DNA of 64,000 bases from G965213525 sp965213525 (GTDB lineage Bacteria; Actinomycetota; Acidimicrobiia; Acidimicrobiales; Poriferisodalaceae), in the NCBI GenBank assembly GCA_965213525.1, contig OZ243889.1, forward strand, positions 2,852,001 to 2,916,000. Direction: 5' to 3'. Below are positions 34,471-44,399 of the stretch, piece by piece (the stretch's first letter is position 1; every line of letters starts with the position of its first letter). The notes under the pieces are model-generated. The model was not told the origin of the DNA and did not search any database. It saw only the letters and a list, made by a program, of their open reading frames with translations. Position numbers and translations under genes: made by a program.

Positions 34471-35750
34471 GCCGACCGATGCGTCGTGCGCCGAGCCGAC
34501 GCATCCCCCGGCCCGCCGAGCTCGCCGAGCTGGTGCGCCTGCGCCGCCCCCGGTGGGATCGCACGGCCAGCCGGTTGGAGCGGGCGCAGACGATCTGGGA
34601 TCTGCGTGACATCGCCCGCAGGGTGACCCCCAGGGCGCCCTTCGACTACACCGACGGCGCAGCCGAGGGCGAGGTGTCGCTGCGCCGGGCGCGCCAGGCC
34701 TTCGCCGACGTCGAGCTGCGCCCCGAGATCCTGCGCGACGTCTCGTGCGTGGATGCCTCCCGCACGGTGCTCGGCGGGCCCTCGGCGCTGCCCCTGGCCA
34801 TCGCCCCCACCGGGTTCACCCGCATGATGCACACCGCCGGCGAGCGGGCCGGCGCCGCCGCGGCGGGGGCAGCGGGCATCCCGTTCTGTCTGTCGACGGT
34901 GGGCACGACGAGCCCCGAGGACGTGGCCGCCGCCAACCCCGAGGGCCGCAACTGGTTCCAGCTGTACATGTGGAGCGACCGGGCTCGATCGGTCGAGATC
35001 TTGCATCGCGCGGCTGCGGCCGGCTTCGACACCCTTGTGGTCACCGTCGACGTGCCCGTGGCGGGCAACCGCCTGCGCGACGTGCGCAACGAATTGACGA
35101 TCCCCCCGTCGCTCACCGCCCGCACCGTCATCGACGCCGTGCCGAGGGTCCGGTGGTGGTTCGACCTCCTCACCACCGAGCCGCTGCGCTTCGCCAGCTT
35201 CGACCGCTGGGATGGCACCGTGGCCGAGCTGCTGGACACCATGTTCGACCCCACCGTGACGATCTCGACCTTGGAGTGGATCGCGCAGCGTTGGCCCCGC
35301 CGGATCGTGGTCAAGGGCATCCAGACCGTCGAAGACGCCCGCCGGGTGGTCGACGTCGGCGTCGACGGCATCGTGCTGTCCAACCACGGGGGCCGCCAGC
35401 TCGATCGGGCGCCGGTCCCGCTGCACCTGTTGCCCCAGGTGGCCGAGGCGGTGGGCGACCGCACCGAGATCCTCGTCGACACCGGCATCATGTCGGGCGC
35501 CGACATCGTGGCCGCCGTCGCCCACGGGGCCCGCTCCACCCTCGTCGGGCGCGCGTACCTCTATGGCCTGATGGCGGGGGGACGCGCCGGGGTCGACCGG
35601 GCCATCGAGATCTTGCGGTCCGAGATCCTGCGCACCATGCGCCTGCTCGGCGTCACCCGCCTCGACGAGCTGGGTCCCCGCCACGTGGCCCTGCTCGGCG
35701 CCACCGGCGCGCCCGACGCCACCGGCGCGACCGACGCTGCGGGTTCGTGA
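34467..35750 (+). CDS. FMN-dependent alpha-hydroxy-acid dehydrogenase (L-lactate dehydrogenase type)
   Basis: This 427-residue TIM barrel has 'FDYTDGAAEGEVSLRRAR', 'PLAIAPTGFTRMMH', 'WFQLYMWSDRARS', 'TLVVTVDVPVAGNRLRDVRN', 'IVVKGIQTVEDARR' (FMN Lys), catalytic His/Arg in 'VLSNHGGRQLD' and 'ILVDTGIMSGADIVAAVAHGA'. The family oxidises L-lactate, glycolate or mandelate. L-lactate is an end product of the diketo-fuconate route, so it would convert that lactate to pyruvate. GTGA overlap with the SDR. Confidence 0.87.
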   Translation: MSRPMRRAPSRRIPRPAELAELVRLRRPRWDRTASRLERAQTIWDLRDIARRVTPRAPFDYTDGAAEGEVSLRRARQAFADVELRPEILRDVSCVDASRTVLGGPSALPLAIAPTGFTRMMHTAGERAGAAAAGAAGIPFCLSTVGTTSPEDVAAANPEGRNWFQLYMWSDRARSVEILHRAAAAGFDTLVVTVDVPVAGNRLRDVRNELTIPPSLTARTVIDAVPRVRWWFDLLTTEPLRFASFDRWDGTVAELLDTMFDPTVTISTLEWIAQRWPRRIVVKGIQTVEDARRVVDVGVDGIVLSNHGGRQLDRAPVPLHLLPQVAEAVGDRTEILVDTGIMSGADIVAAVAHGARSTLVGRAYLYGLMAGGRAGVDRAIEILRSEILRTMRLLGVTRLDELGPRHVALLGATGAPDATGATDAAGS

Positions 35751-35772
35751 GCGCCCGTCGTGGAGGTGCGCG

Positions 35773-37596
35773 GTGAGCGGGCGGGAGGTGGCCCCCTGGT
35801 TCGCCGAACGGCGCTTCGGGATGTTCGTGCACATGTCGATCGCGTCGGTGCCGGCCTTCGCCCCGGTCCACGAGTACACCGAGTGGTACTGGTCGCACCT
35901 GTCCGCTGAGCCCCTCGAAGATGTGATCCTGCACCCGGCGCCGATGCCCGAGGTGCAGGACTGGCACGACCGGCACCATCGGGGTCGGAGCTATGACGAC
36001 TTCATCGGCGACCTCACCATGGACCGCTGGGACGCCGACGCCGTCGCCGAGCTCGCCGTCGACGCGGGCATGGGCTACGTCGTGCACACCTCCAAGCACC
36101 ACGACGGGTACTGCTTCTTCGATTCGGCCCTGACCGATCGCACGACCGTGCGCAGCGGGCCCGGCCGGGACGTGGTGGGCGAGCTGGCCGAGGCCAGCCG
36201 CCGGGCCGGGCTCGTGTACGGGCTCTACTACTCCCTGCTCGACTGGTCCCACCCTGCCTACGGCGACGACGCCTACGTCACCGACTACCTCCACCCCCAG
36301 GTGCTCGAGCTGGTCGAGCGGTACGCGCCCCAGGTGCTGTGGGGCGACGGGCGCTGGGGTCGGTCCCCTGCGTACTGGCGCAGCGACGAGCTGATGGAGC
36401 GCTGCCTGGCGGCCGGCGACGGCGACATCGTCGTCAACGATTGGGGCGACCGGCGGATCCGCTACACCGTCACCCCCAGCGACGACGGTGACCTCCACCT
36501 CAACGTCATCGACCTGGCCGCAGCGAGCGAGGTCCGCCTCGACGTGCTCGGAGCCGAGCGCTACGAGCTCGTGCGCACCGGGGGGTGTGACCTCGAGCTC
36601 CACGACCGGGGCGCCACGTTGCGCCCGGCCACCCGGGACCGTGGCCTGGCGACGGTGAGCCAGCTCGTCCTGCGGCCACGGCCCGGGCCCGTGGTGGTCG
36701 ACGACGGCTCCGCCGACGCCGCCCGCATCGGCGGGCGTGCCTTCGCCACCATCGGCGAGGCGCTCGACGCGGCCCGCCCCGGCGAGGTGGTCGAGGTGCT
36801 CGACGGGCGCTTCGCCTCGGCGGACGAGTCGTTCCCCCTGCAGGTGCGCGCCGGCGTCGAGCTGCGCGGGCACGCCGATGCGGTGCTCGTCATCGACGCC
36901 GACGGGCCTGCGGTGGAGATCGTCGGTGGCGGCGGCGTCGTGCGCGGCCTGACGGTGCGCTCGACATCGCCGGGAGGCTTCGGCGGCGCAGTGGCTGGCA
37001 TCGGCGTCGAGGGCGCCGATGCGGTGGTCACCGGGTGTCGCCTGCGACGCTGCGCCGTGGTGGCCACCGGGGCCGATCGGGTGCGCATCGAGGACAACGA
37101 GCTCGTCGGTGGGGCGATCGTGGTGAGCCACGGCGAGGCCGCGACGGTCGGCCACAACCGCCAGGGGGGCGGTCGGTGGGGACCGGGCGTGAGCATCCTC
37201 CACAGCCCGGGGGCCACCGTGCACGACAACTCGATCCGCGACGACCTGGCCGGCGTCCGTGTGGTGGACAGCGAGGGGTGCGTGATCACCGCCAACGAGA
37301 TCGCCGCCAGGTGGTGGGGTGTCCACCTCGACCGCAGCACCGACAGCAGCGCCGCCCACAACACGATCCGCACCACCATGCGGGCGGTGTGCATCACCGC
37401 CGGCGGGGGCCACCACGTCCTCGGCAACACGATCACCCGGTGCGACTCGGCGGTGCTGGTCGAGGCGGGCGCCGCGGACGTCTCGGTGCTCGACAACACG
37501 ATCGTCGACTGCCGCCTCGACGTCGTGGTCCACCAGAGCCCGGCGCCCAGGACCGAGGCCAACCGAGTGCTGCGCCCCCGGCTCGTCGAACCGTGA
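35773..37596 (+). CDS. GH29 alpha-L-fucosidase fused to a right-handed beta-helix domain
   Basis: Residues 5-240 are a GH29 barrel: 'WFAERRFGMFVHMSIASVP', 'GMGYVVHTSKHHDGYCFFDS', 'GRDVVGELAEASRRAGLVYGLYYSLLDW' and the nucleophile Asp192 in 'VLWGDGRW'. From about residue 315 a parallel beta-helix begins ('GRAFATIGEALDAARPGEVVEV'), with repeated 'N.I' turns ('VHDNSIRDD', 'ITANEIAARWWG', 'VLGNTITRCDSA', 'VLDNTIVDCR') to the C-terminus. No signal peptide is visible, so it probably acts in the cytoplasm on imported fucosides. The helix may bind glycans. SD GGAGGTG precedes GTG 35773. Confidence 0.82.
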   Translation: MSGREVAPWFAERRFGMFVHMSIASVPAFAPVHEYTEWYWSHLSAEPLEDVILHPAPMPEVQDWHDRHHRGRSYDDFIGDLTMDRWDADAVAELAVDAGMGYVVHTSKHHDGYCFFDSALTDRTTVRSGPGRDVVGELAEASRRAGLVYGLYYSLLDWSHPAYGDDAYVTDYLHPQVLELVERYAPQVLWGDGRWGRSPAYWRSDELMERCLAAGDGDIVVNDWGDRRIRYTVTPSDDGDLHLNVIDLAAASEVRLDVLGAERYELVRTGGCDLELHDRGATLRPATRDRGLATVSQLVLRPRPGPVVVDDGSADAARIGGRAFATIGEALDAARPGEVVEVLDGRFASADESFPLQVRAGVELRGHADAVLVIDADGPAVEIVGGGGVVRGLTVRSTSPGGFGGAVAGIGVEGADAVVTGCRLRRCAVVATGADRVRIEDNELVGGAIVVSHGEAATVGHNRQGGGRWGPGVSILHSPGATVHDNSIRDDLAGVRVVDSEGCVITANEIAARWWGVHLDRSTDSSAAHNTIRTTMRAVCITAGGGHHVLGNTITRCDSAVLVEAGAADVSVLDNTIVDCRLDVVVHQSPAPRTEANRVLRPRLVEP

Positions 37597-37634
37597 GCCC
37601 GGCGCCCGGCGCCCGGGAGCTCGGGCACGGGGGA

Positions 37635-38081
37635 CTACAGCTGTGAGGGGTCTGACGTGCTCGATGCGGTGGGGAGCCCCGGGCGGGGGTCACCCGAGCT
37701 CGGTGCGACGCCGTCGGCTGTCGGCCCGTCGGACGGGGACCGATCGCTCCGCTTGGCCGGGGCGGTGACGACGCCGTCCGCTGCGGCCCCGTCGGGCAGG
37801 GAGTGGTCGCTCCGCTTGGCCGGGGTGGTGGCGGTGGCGTCCGCCTCGAGCACGGTGATGCCGTGAGAGGTCGTGGTGCGGACCACGACGCCGTCTCGCT
37901 GGCAGGTGCGGTGGAGCTCGCCCTCGGGGTCGATCTGCTCGAGGCGCAGCGCCACGCCCTTGCAGGCGGCCACCAGGTGGTGGCCGCGCTCGTCGCGACT
38001 GACCTCGAGCTCGGTGGCCACCGGGTCGATGGCTGCAGCGAGTCGCTCGAGGGCCGGCGGAAGTCCGTCGGGGATCGGCAC
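37635..38081 (-). CDS. hypothetical protein with C-terminal 21-residue tandem repeat
   Basis: I do not recognise this 148-residue protein. Residues 1-75 look like a small folded alpha/beta domain ('LERLAAAIDPVATELEVSRD', 'HHLVAACKGVALRLEQIDP', 'VVVRTTTSHGITVLEADA'). After that comes two copies of 'PAKRSD.S..DG..ADGV' and a Ser/Pro tail, probably disordered. GTG 38081 is chosen because TACGGT (38089-38094, minus) leaves 7 bases. It lies opposite the Tad locus. Confidence 0.6.
   Translation of the reverse strand: MPIPDGLPPALERLAAAIDPVATELEVSRDERGHHLVAACKGVALRLEQIDPEGELHRTCQRDGVVVRTTTSHGITVLEADATATTPAKRSDHSLPDGAAADGVVTAPAKRSDRSPSDGPTADGVAPSSGDPRPGLPTASSTSDPSQL
37707..37832. repeat. two tandem copies of a 63-bp repeat inside the hypothetical gene
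   Basis: Copies at 37707-37769 and 37770-37832 are about 85% identical and share the exact core TCGCTCCGCTTGGCCGGGG. The unit is a multiple of three and adds 21 residues per copy. A degenerate third start can be seen just after. Confidence 0.75.
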
Positions 38082-38224
38082 GACAGCCACCGTACCCACG
38101 GCCCCCTCGCGTCAGACCCCGCGGTCGGCGGGTTGATCGAGTCGGTGCCCGGCTTGCAGCCGTCAGCCCCCCTCGGTACCTTCTGCGCATCGCCCCTCTG
38201 GGCCCCCACGTCACCGGAGCTCCC

Positions 38225-38875
38225 GTGGCCGTGGTCTGTTGGTCTCCCAAGGGTGGGTCGGGCACGTCGGTCGTCGCCGCAGCCCTCGCCGCATCGACCC
38301 GCCCCAGCCTCCTCGTCGACCTCGCCGGGGACGCCGGAGCGGTGGTCGGGGTCGACGACGCCGGGCCAGGCATCGCCGGCTGGGTCGAGGCGGCGGCGGA
38401 GGCCCCGCCTGACGCCCTCGGGCGCCTCGAGGTGCCGGTCGCCGACGGGTTCGCCCTCCTCGTCGCCGGGCGCCACACCGTCGAGGGCCCCGAGGACGCC
38501 GGCCGCCTGCTGATGGGGCTCCTCGGCGTCGATCCGCGACATGTCGTGATCGACGCCGGCCGGGCCGAGAGCGAGATGAGTCGAGCGGTCGTGTTGTCGG
38601 CCACGCGGTCGCTGTGCGTCCTGCGGCCCTGCTACCCGGCGCTGCGGCGGGTCGCGACCTGCGGGCTGCCCGTCAACGAGATCGTTCTGGTCACCGAACC
38701 GGGCCGGGCCCTCGGACGTGGTGACGTCGAGGCCGCCACCCGGGCGCCCGTCGTCGCAGAGGTTCCCTGGGATCCGGCGATCGCCCGGTCCGTCGACGCC
38801 GCCACCCTCGTCTCGCGAACCCCCCGGGTGCTGCGCCGTTCGTTGGGTGCGCTGGTGCCCTCGTCGACGTCGTGA
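38225..38875 (+). CDS. CpaE/TadZ-like ParA-fold protein of the Tad locus
   Basis: This 216-residue protein has a MinD/ParA-type fold: 'CWSPKGGSGTSVVAAALAAS', 'LLVDLAGDAGAVVGVDD', 'HVVIDAGRAESEMSRAVVL', 'EVPWDPAIARSVDAAT'. In the P-loop the invariant GK[ST] is GTS, so the ATP-contacting lysine is missing and ATPase activity is doubtful. CpaE/TadZ proteins place the pilus machine at the cell pole. GGAG precedes GTG 38225. Its stop overlaps cpaF (ATG/GTGA, 38872). Confidence 0.75.
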   Translation: MAVVCWSPKGGSGTSVVAAALAASTRPSLLVDLAGDAGAVVGVDDAGPGIAGWVEAAAEAPPDALGRLEVPVADGFALLVAGRHTVEGPEDAGRLLMGLLGVDPRHVVIDAGRAESEMSRAVVLSATRSLCVLRPCYPALRRVATCGLPVNEIVLVTEPGRALGRGDVEAATRAPVVAEVPWDPAIARSVDAATLVSRTPRVLRRSLGALVPSSTS

Positions 38876-40023
38876 CCGTCGTCGACGCGCTCGACCGCAG
38901 CGGGCCGGCGCCGGTGGCTGCGGTCGTCGAGGACGTCCACCGCCAGGTGGCGACGCTGGCCTCTGGCGGCGAGGGCACCGAGCCGGCGGCCGTGCGCCGC
39001 CTCGTCGTCGACCGACTGCCCTTGGCGCCGGCGGTGGCCGTCGACGAGATCGTCCGTCACGTGTTGGCCAGGATGGAGGGCCTCGGTCCGCTCGACCCGC
39101 TGCTCGCTGACCCCGCGGTCACCGACGTGTTGGTCAACGGGCCTGGGCCGGTGTGGGTCGAGCGCGCCGGGGTCCTCGAGCGCACCGACGTCGTCATCGA
39201 CGCGCCCACCGCGGTGGCCCTCGTGCAACGGGCCCTCGGCCCCCTCGGCGCCCGTCTCGATCGGGCCAGCCCCATGGTGGACGCCCGCCTGGCCGACGGC
39301 ACCCGCCTGCACGCCGTCTTGGCCCCGATCGCCGTCGACGGGCCCTACGTGTCGTTGCGTCGACCGTCACGGGCCACGCTGCCCGCCGACCGCTTCGCGA
39401 CCCCCGAGGTCGCCGAGCTCGTCGAGGCGATGGTGACCGAGCGGCGGTGGAACCTCGTGGTCACGGGGGCCACCGGGGCTGGCAAGACCACGTTGCTGGC
39501 CGGGTTGGTGGCCGCCGTCGGTCCCACCGAACGGGTCGTGGTGCTCGAGGAGGCGACCGAGCTCGCCCTTGCCGGGCACCACCTCGTGCGCCTCGAGGCC
39601 CGACGACCCAACCTGGAAGGGGTCGGGGCGGTCAGCTTGCGGCGCCTGGTGCGAGAGGCGCTGCGCATGCGCCCCGACCGGCTGGTGGTGGGCGAGGTGC
39701 GTGGCCCCGAGGCCGCCGACCTCCTGCAGGCCCTGTCGACGGGGCACACCGGCTCGATGTCGACCCTGCACGCCAGCGGGCCCGCCGAGGCGCTGCGGCG
39801 CCTGGAGGCGCTGGTGCTGTCAGCGAGCGACGCCGCCCCCCACGAGGCGATCCGGGGGCAGGTGGGTTCGGCGGTGGACGCGGTGGTGCACCTGCGTCGC
39901 CGGGGGGTGCGTCGAGAGATCGCCGAGGTGGCCGAGGTCCCCGACGACGGAGATCCGACGGCTGTGCGGCCCCTGGTCATCGACGGTCGTGTCGTGGCCG
40001 ACCCCGAGCGACCCGCCCGATGA
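38872..40023 (+). CDS. cpaF: Tad/Flp pilus assembly ATPase CpaF (TadA)
   Basis: This 383-residue secretion ATPase has an N-terminal helical domain ('VLARMEGLGPLDPLLADPAVTDVLVNGP'), Walker A 'VTGATGAGKTTLLAGL' and the Asp box 'RVVVLEEATELALAGHHLVRLEAR'. It has Walker B 'MRPDRLVVGEVRGPEAADLLQALSTGH' and the His box 'GSMSTLHASGP'. It powers Flp pilus polymerisation or retraction. It overlaps neighbours by four bases on both sides. Confidence 0.93.
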   Translation: MTVVDALDRSGPAPVAAVVEDVHRQVATLASGGEGTEPAAVRRLVVDRLPLAPAVAVDEIVRHVLARMEGLGPLDPLLADPAVTDVLVNGPGPVWVERAGVLERTDVVIDAPTAVALVQRALGPLGARLDRASPMVDARLADGTRLHAVLAPIAVDGPYVSLRRPSRATLPADRFATPEVAELVEAMVTERRWNLVVTGATGAGKTTLLAGLVAAVGPTERVVVLEEATELALAGHHLVRLEARRPNLEGVGAVSLRRLVREALRMRPDRLVVGEVRGPEAADLLQALSTGHTGSMSTLHASGPAEALRRLEALVLSASDAAPHEAIRGQVGSAVDAVVHLRRRGVRREIAEVAEVPDDGDPTAVRPLVIDGRVVADPERPAR

Positions 40024-40745
40024 GCGTCCTGGCCGCGCTCGCGGCGCTCGCGGTGACGGGCGTGGTCGTGACCGCAGCCGGGCCTCGCCTCGCAGGTGAG
40101 CACCGGGTCCGCCGGCGTGTCGCCACCCAGCCGGACGGCCCCGCCGTGCCGTCCCCACTGGGGGCCGCGGTGCGGACCCGCCTGGGCCGCCTCGGCCGCC
40201 GTCGCCATGACGAACAGGCCCTCGGGGCCGCCACCCTCGACGAGCTCGGCCGAGCCCTGCGCGGCGGCCACGCCATCTCGGGGGCGCTCGACCGCGCAGC
40301 TCGCACCGACGGCGTCCTGGCGAGCGGCTTCGCGTCGGTGGCTCGGGGGGTCGAGGCCGGGAGACCCCTCGACGACGCCCTCGCCGATCTCGCCGGCCGG
40401 ATCTCCGCCGAGCCCGAGCTGGAAGGTGCCGTCGGGCTGGTTCGCTGCGCGCTGCGCCTCGGCGGCCCGCTCGCCGACGGCATCGACGCCGCCGCCCGTT
40501 CGTTGCGCGAGGAGCGGGCGCTTCGGGCCGAGGCGGTGGCCCAGGGATCCCAGGCGCGCGCCTCGGGGTGGCTCATCGCTGCGTTGCCCGTAGCGGTCCT
40601 GGCCGTCGGGATCCCGACCGTGCCCGGCGTCGGTTCGTTCCTGTTCGCCACGCCGGCTGGCCTCGCCGTCCTCGTCGGGGGCCTGGCCGCTGACGCCGCC
40701 GGCATCGTCTGGATGCAGCGCCTCACCGCGACGGCCACCCGATGA
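40020..40745 (+). CDS. tadB: Tad secretion inner-membrane protein, TadB-like
   Basis: This 241-residue protein has an N-terminal membrane helix, a cytoplasmic GspF-type helical domain ('LDELGRALRGGHAISGALDRAAR', 'GVEAGRPLDDALADLAGR', 'LRLGGPLADGIDAAARSLREERALRAEA') and two C-terminal membrane helices. It lies between cpaF and tadC with four-base overlaps. With TadC it forms the membrane platform on which CpaF acts. Confidence 0.85.
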   Translation: MSVLAALAALAVTGVVVTAAGPRLAGEHRVRRRVATQPDGPAVPSPLGAAVRTRLGRLGRRRHDEQALGAATLDELGRALRGGHAISGALDRAARTDGVLASGFASVARGVEAGRPLDDALADLAGRISAEPELEGAVGLVRCALRLGGPLADGIDAAARSLREERALRAEAVAQGSQARASGWLIAALPVAVLAVGIPTVPGVGSFLFATPAGLAVLVGGLAADAAGIVWMQRLTATATR

Positions 40746-41458
40746 TCGCCTGGGCCGTGGCGGCGGGGTGGGCGGCGGGGGTCGTCGTCCTCGGCGCCTG
40801 CCTCGCTGACCCCCCTCCCCGAACGCCGCCCCGGGCGGCGCCGTCCACGCCACCGGGTCCTCTTCGGCGGCGCATCCCGGCCCTGTTCGCCGTGGTCGTC
40901 ATCGGGGTCGTCGGCGGGGTGCTCCCGGCGGTGGCGGCGCTGATCGTCCTCGTCGTCGCCCCGTGGTGGATCAGCGCCCGTCGAGAGGCCGCCCGTCAGC
41001 GTCGGGCCCGGGCCGCGCTGCCCGGCGCCCTCGAACTGGTGGCGCTCGGGCTGCGTGCCGGGTGCACGCCGGCCCACGCCCTGCTCGAGGCGTCCGAGCA
41101 CGTCGATCCGGCCGTGGGCGAGCCGCTGCGCAGCAGCGGCGACCTGCTGGCCAGGGGACGCCCGGCGCGCGAGGCGCTCGGGGCGTTCGAGTCGACCTGG
41201 GGCGATGTCGCCGGCCGGCTGGTCGACGTCCTCGACTCGGCCACCGAGCTCGGGGTGGGTGTGGCTGATGCCATCCGCCAACTGGCCGCAGAAACCCGCG
41301 ATGACCGCCGCCGGACCGTCGAGGCACGGGTGCGACGCCTGCCGGTGCTGCTCCTCGGTCCGCTCGTCGTGTGCATCCTCCCCGCCTTCGTCCTGCTCGT
41401 CGTCGTCCCCTTCGTGGTGAGCGGCCTCGCCGCCCTCCCGCTGGCCGGCCCGCCGTGA
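40742..41458 (+). CDS. tadC: Tad secretion inner-membrane protein, TadC-like
   Basis: This 238-residue protein has two membrane segments near residues 1-20 and 48-78, a GspF-type domain ('ALPGALELVALGLRAGCTPAHALLEASEHVDP', 'DVLDSATELGVGVADAIRQLAAETRDDRRR') and a C-terminal helix pair ('LLGPLVVCILPAFVLLVVVPFVV'). It is the usual TadB partner and overlaps tadB by four bases. Confidence 0.85.
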   Translation: MIAWAVAAGWAAGVVVLGACLADPPPRTPPRAAPSTPPGPLRRRIPALFAVVVIGVVGGVLPAVAALIVLVVAPWWISARREAARQRRARAALPGALELVALGLRAGCTPAHALLEASEHVDPAVGEPLRSSGDLLARGRPAREALGAFESTWGDVAGRLVDVLDSATELGVGVADAIRQLAAETRDDRRRTVEARVRRLPVLLLGPLVVCILPAFVLLVVVPFVVSGLAALPLAGPP

Positions 41459-41519
41459 CCGGCTGACTGCCCGCGCGCGCACAGATCCCACCTCCCCCAC
41501 CGCCACGACGGAGAACATC

Positions 41520-41729
41520 GTGAACCAGCTCATCGACCACCTCACCCGCCTGTGGGTGCTGGCCACCGTGCGTGTCCAGCCCGATGACACCGGCCAGACG
41601 ACCGCCGAGTACACCCTGGTGCTCGTGGCGGTCGCCGCCGTCGTCGGGCTGTTCCTCGCCTGGGCCAGCGGCGGAGCCATGACGGGTCTGTTCGACGCGG
41701 TCCTCGACCGGGTCCGAGGAGCGGTGTGA
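41520..41729 (+). CDS. Flp-type pilin (DUF4244-like)
   Basis: This 69-residue prepilin has a 25-residue leader and the processing motif G25-QTTA-E30-Y31, matching Flp pilins (G|x4EY). The hydrophobic helix 'TLVLVAVAAVVGLFLAWASG' follows, then a short amphipathic end. A GGAG Shine-Dalgarno precedes GTG 41520. After cleavage, probably by a prepilin peptidase encoded elsewhere, it would be the pilus subunit. It overlaps tadE by four bases. Confidence 0.85.
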   Translation: MNQLIDHLTRLWVLATVRVQPDDTGQTTAEYTLVLVAVAAVVGLFLAWASGGAMTGLFDAVLDRVRGAV

Positions 41730-42121
41730 GGCTGGCGACCACCGGTCGGCCGCGCCGCCGGGCCGGCGGCGACGACGGTCAGGCCCTCGTCGAGACGGTG
41801 CTCTCGCTGGGGGTCATCGTGTTGGTCATGCTGGCCGTCGTGCAGGTCGGCCTGGTGGTCGCCGACCAGGTCTTGGTGGTCCAGGCCGCCCGTGAGGGCG
41901 CTCGGGCCGCAGCCGTGGGTGAGGACCCCGGGGGGGCCGCCGCAGCCGCCACGGGGCTCGACTCGTCCCGCCTCGACGTCGATCGTCGGGGCGGGGCCAC
42001 CCCCGGTGACCAGGTCGCTGTGGTGGTGCGGTACCGCTCGCCGACCGACCTGCCCCTGGTCGGCCCGCTCATCGACGACGTCGACCTGAGCGCCAGGGTG
42101 GTGATGCGCGTCGAGGGATGA
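41726..42121 (+). CDS. tadE: TadE-like pseudopilin
   Basis: This 131-residue protein has a charged N-terminus, 'GQALVETVLSLGVIVLVMLAVVQVGLVV', the TadE pilin-like helix, and 'VVQAAREGARAAAVGE', the conserved patch after it. The remainder is a small beta domain. TadE/TadF are minor pilins of Tad systems. No TadF, TadG or prepilin peptidase follows here; the operon ends at a hairpin just after the stop. Confidence 0.85.
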   Translation: MRLATTGRPRRRAGGDDGQALVETVLSLGVIVLVMLAVVQVGLVVADQVLVVQAAREGARAAAVGEDPGGAAAAATGLDSSRLDVDRRGGATPGDQVAVVVRYRSPTDLPLVGPLIDDVDLSARVVMRVEG

Positions 42122-42122
42122 G

Positions 42123-42150
42123 CCGGCGGGCGTCCCGACCAGCCCGCCGG
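42123..42150 (+). terminator. hairpin ending the Tad operon
   Basis: Perfect 9-bp arms CCGGCGGGC (42123-42131) and GCCCGCCGG (42142-42150) surround a 10-base loop, directly after the tadE stop and before the hppA promoter. Confidence 0.55.
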
Positions 42151-42166
42151 GCGCGCTCGGCCGCGC

Positions 42167-42196
42167 TTGAACCGCCCTGCGCCGCGCCCGTACCCT
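42167..42196 (+). promoter_or_regulatory. promoter of hppA
   Basis: TTGAAC (42167-42172) and TACCCT (42191-42196) with 18 bases between form a standard sigma-70 promoter. The leader of about 80 bases ends in a strong GAGGAGAGGAAGG Shine-Dalgarno, consistent with high expression. Confidence 0.5.
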
Positions 42197-42281
42197 GCCC
42201 CTGGCGCGCCCAGGGTGCGCCCCCGGTCGCCTCGTCGTTCCGGGTCGCGACCTCGGGTCTCCCCGAGGAGAGGAAGGTCAC

Positions 42282-44381
<2,100 letters not shown>

Positions 44382-44399
44382 GGTCGAAGGCGTCGAAGG

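Noticed and set aside
37707..37832. 63-bp tandem repeat as an origin or phage attachment iteron
   Set aside because: Only two diverged copies, in frame within a coding sequence, with no AT-rich segment, integrase or tRNA nearby.
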